From: Paenibacillus sp. Soil787
GTDB lineage: Bacteria; Bacillota; Bacilli; Paenibacillales; NBRC-103111
Direction of reading: 5' to 3'
DNA length: 64,000 nt
NCBI RefSeq assembly: GCF_001429545.1
Contig: NZ_LMSP01000012.1
Location: 59,157-123,156, forward strand
A program made the position numbers and the translations under genes. The notes below the pieces were generated by a model. That model did not search any database. It saw only the letters and a list, made by a program, of their open reading frames with translations, and was not told the DNA's origin. Positions 62,527-64,000 of this stretch are shown here, one piece after another (the stretch's first letter is position 1; every line of letters starts with the position of its first letter).

Positions 62527-62630
62527 CAAGGATAAACGACTCCATTGTCCTTCAGGGACGAGCGCGTTTGTCAAGGTAGATGAAAAGCAAAAGTATAAAA
62601 CTTATACTTTCTTCTCTACTCAAAAAAACG
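62527..62630 (-). repeat. About 100-bp dispersed repeat, copy B
   Basis: Matches 37971-38074 in order and orientation, including GACGAGCGCGTTTGTCAAGG and GCAAAAGTATA. It lies between the metallohydrolase gene and the FMN reductase. Confidence 0.8.
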
Positions 62631-62665
62631 CTTGATCCCTGAGTTAAGGGACCATGCGTTTCTTA
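62622..62665 (-). terminator. Terminator of the FMN reductase gene
   Basis: AACGCATGGTCCCT pairs with AGGGATCAAGCGTT, followed by seven T on the minus strand. Confidence 0.7.
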
Positions 62666-62688
62666 TCTGGTAACTATAAAGTATACAA

Positions 62689-63225
62689 CTACTGACGTAG
62701 TGTTTGGAGCGCTCCACTCCATGCGATCACTTGATCCAGCATAAGTTTGATATTCCCGAGATGCAATTCTGCTGGCTTAAATGTGCTATAATTCTCAAAA
62801 TCGGTAAATATCGATAACGTTGGATGTGCTTTTACGTCAGCAACTAGTAATTCTCCTAATATTCCTCTCAAATGTTCAGCCGCTCGCGCGCCACCCGTTG
62901 ATCCATAACTAATGATACCCGCAGCTTTGTTATTCCATTCTCCACGAGCTGAATCGAGTGCATTTTTCAAAACACCAGTAATGCTGTGATTGTATTCTGG
63001 CGTAATAAACACAAAACCATCCAAGCTATTCAATTTTTCAGTCCAATTTTTGATTTGTTCTTCGCTACCGGGTTCACCAAAAAAGGGCAATTTGTAATCT
63101 GCGATATCCACGATTTCATAACTTGCATCACCGCGTTTATCTGCAATTTCTTTGAGCCAATTCCCCACTTGCGGACTCATCCGGCCTGGTCTAGTACTTC
63201 CCAATATGATTCCAATTTTCAACAT
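62689..63225 (-). CDS. NADPH-dependent FMN reductase (azoreductase-like)
   Basis: 178 aa. IILGSTRPGRMSPQVGNWLKE is the flavodoxin-like FMN phosphate loop, FVFITPEYNHSITGVLKNALD the second FMN-binding loop (P-E-Y-N), and GIISYGSTGGARAAEHLRGIL the third. The fold and length are those of YdeQ/YhdA-type NADPH:FMN oxidoreductases. Monocistronic, with AGGAGGC upstream of the ATG. Physiological substrate unknown. Confidence 0.93.
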   Translation of the reverse strand: MLKIGIILGSTRPGRMSPQVGNWLKEIADKRGDASYEIVDIADYKLPFFGEPGSEEQIKNWTEKLNSLDGFVFITPEYNHSITGVLKNALDSARGEWNNKAAGIISYGSTGGARAAEHLRGILGELLVADVKAHPTLSIFTDFENYSTFKPAELHLGNIKLMLDQVIAWSGALQTLRQ

Positions 63226-63315
63226 AAAGAGCCTCCTCGATTTAAATTCCTATTTTGAGTGTATGATTTGATTTTACAAGTATTCTTATGGGAAAAATTC
63301 ACTACATCCAAGAAA

Positions 63316-63528
63316 TTAGTTCGCTTTAATTTGACGCCACATGGTCATCATATCGATCCAACCTCGGTGTTCAGCAATCTTACCATCAACGACTCGATAT
63401 TGACGGTAAAAAATACTCCTTTATGCGTACCTTTCACAACCATTCTTACAATTACTTTCTCACCTTAGGCTATGACCTCTTCCACTGTGTATCCCGCGTT
63501 TTCAGACACAGCATCTGAGAGCCCGTCA
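63316..63528 (-). pseudogene. SnoaL-like (NTF2-fold) protein, decayed C-terminus
   Basis: The frame reads DGLSDAVSENAGYTVEEVIA, a TAA where Q is expected, GEKVIVRMVVKGTHKGVFF and, after a frame change, RQYRVVDGKIAEHRGWIDMM to TAA 63316. The order matches the second half of SnoaL/polyketide-cyclase-like proteins (F-R-x-x-x-G-K-I-x-E-H-x-x-x-x-D). It has one nonsense codon, one frameshift and no N-terminus. Confidence 0.65.
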
Positions 63529-63582
63529 CGTATTACGTGGGAAATCGATTCTCATACCCTAGTGAGTGAAAAATAAACCGAG

Positions 63583-63615
63583 AAAACGACGCTTCTGATT
63601 AGAGGCGTCGTTTTT
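63583..63615 (+). terminator. Terminator-like hairpin
   Basis: CGACGCTTCT and AGAGGCGTCG arms between A-run and T-run. Confidence 0.7.
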
Positions 63616-63811
63616 CTGTCCTTTTGCAGACCACGAGATTATTGGACTATAGAGGCTGTCTGTTTATCCGCTGCCGGAATGAATGAATAATGATTATACC
63701 CAAAACCCTTCACCAAAGCAGCAGATCTACTCTAAAATCAATTCGTCAAATCCCTACTCGAATAAATGTCTATATCTTGGAAACTCTAATTCAATGAAAG
63801 GAGGTTCAAAC

Positions 63812-63964
63812 ATGGTTGAGTACACAAATATTCAAGACAATTCCGAAGAAATAATGAAGTGTATCGTTAACTGCGACACCGACACCGAGCAAGATCAGAA
63901 AAAAATAGATAAAAACCTTTTGAACAGCATCCCAAACGAAGAAGAATATATCGATGAACCTTAA
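63812..63964 (+). CDS. Small acidic hypothetical protein (50 aa)
   Basis: 50 aa starting MVEYTNIQDNSEEIMKCIVN, with about 30% Asp/Glu and two Cys. AAAGGAGG at 63798-63805 and a terminator right after the stop support a real gene; the longer upstream frame has no start signal. No family recognised. Confidence 0.6.
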   Translation: MVEYTNIQDNSEEIMKCIVNCDTDTEQDQKKIDKNLLNSIPNEEEYIDEP

Positions 63965-63970
63965 TTCGTT

Positions 63971-63996
63971 AACCGCCTAAGATGGCGGTTTTTTTT
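63971..63996 (+). terminator. Terminator of the 50-aa gene
   Basis: AACCGCC and GGCGGTT arms followed by eight T. Confidence 0.85.
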
Positions 63997-64000
63997 AGAT

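Noticed and set aside
1..64000. rRNA or tRNA genes
   Set aside because: No cloverleaf or rRNA sequence was recognised in either strand by eye; tRNAscan-SE would be decisive.

Overview
The window looks like chromosomal DNA of a Paenibacillus-type Firmicute. It is AT-rich with strong GGAGG-type ribosome binding sites. It carries a YesM/YesN two-component system beside an LplABC-type sugar transporter, several CUT1 ABC systems, MurT/GatD, and many short hairpin-plus-conserved-tail repeats between genes. The genus is an inference from gene style; no rRNA or other marker is present.

Region 1 (1-10 kb) is ordinary accessory chromosome: a GNAT acetyltransferase, a CPBP-like membrane protein that has lost catalytic residues, a GyrI-like effector-binding protein, an alpha/beta hydrolase divergent from its TetR regulator with two matching operator sites, and an SDR reductase plus MerR regulator under a textbook 19-bp-spacer MerR promoter. 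Between them lie gene remnants (methyltransferase, sce7726, TctA, MarR) and dispersed repeats.

Region 2 (10.2-18.8 kb) is a mobile-element graveyard. An intact tyrosine recombinase is followed by two TniQ-family genes, a complete TnsA-like endonuclease, and a TnsB gene whose 5' part is joined to a frameshifted Tn554-like recombinase remnant. No TnsC is visible. Inside sits an island with two XRE regulators, an unknown 160-aa protein and a DGQHR (DndB-like) protein. Three clusters of short repeats at 11.44, 18.12 and 18.3-18.43 kb are candidate transposon-end binding sites.

Region 3 (19-24 kb) holds decayed genes (a lipoprotein, a one-base-frameshifted HTH protein, a group II intron maturase fused to a truncated MFS gene) and an intact Kef-type antiporter. 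Region 4 (24.1-28.5 kb) is a translationally coupled carbohydrate operon: GH32, mutarotase-like, SDR, RspA-like. Its GH32 has Asn where the acid/base Glu is expected, and its distal transporter gene is destroyed.

Region 5 (28.8-35.4 kb) has a glutamate-cysteine-ligase-like protein, a ferritin-like protein, an AraC regulator and a CUT1 ABC operon with a perfect cre site over its promoter. Region 6 (35.8-45.6 kb) has a GC-rich, probably transferred nucleotidyltransferase, a complete ECF transporter (S, T, A2, A1) behind a sugar/sorbosone dehydrogenase, a P450, a polysaccharide deacetylase, and DUF1003 and coiled-coil secreted proteins.

Region 7 (45.7-52.1 kb) is cell wall: a RodA/FtsW protein with a DacF-type carboxypeptidase, then MurT/GatD, then SelO/YdiU. 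Region 8 (52.3-61.7 kb) is a glycan-uptake locus: YesN/YesM sensing, two permeases, a binding lipoprotein and a 788-aa probable TIM-barrel glycosidase of no family I recognise. The end of the window has a YgjP-type metallohydrolase, an FMN reductase, a SnoaL-like pseudogene and a 50-aa acidic protein.
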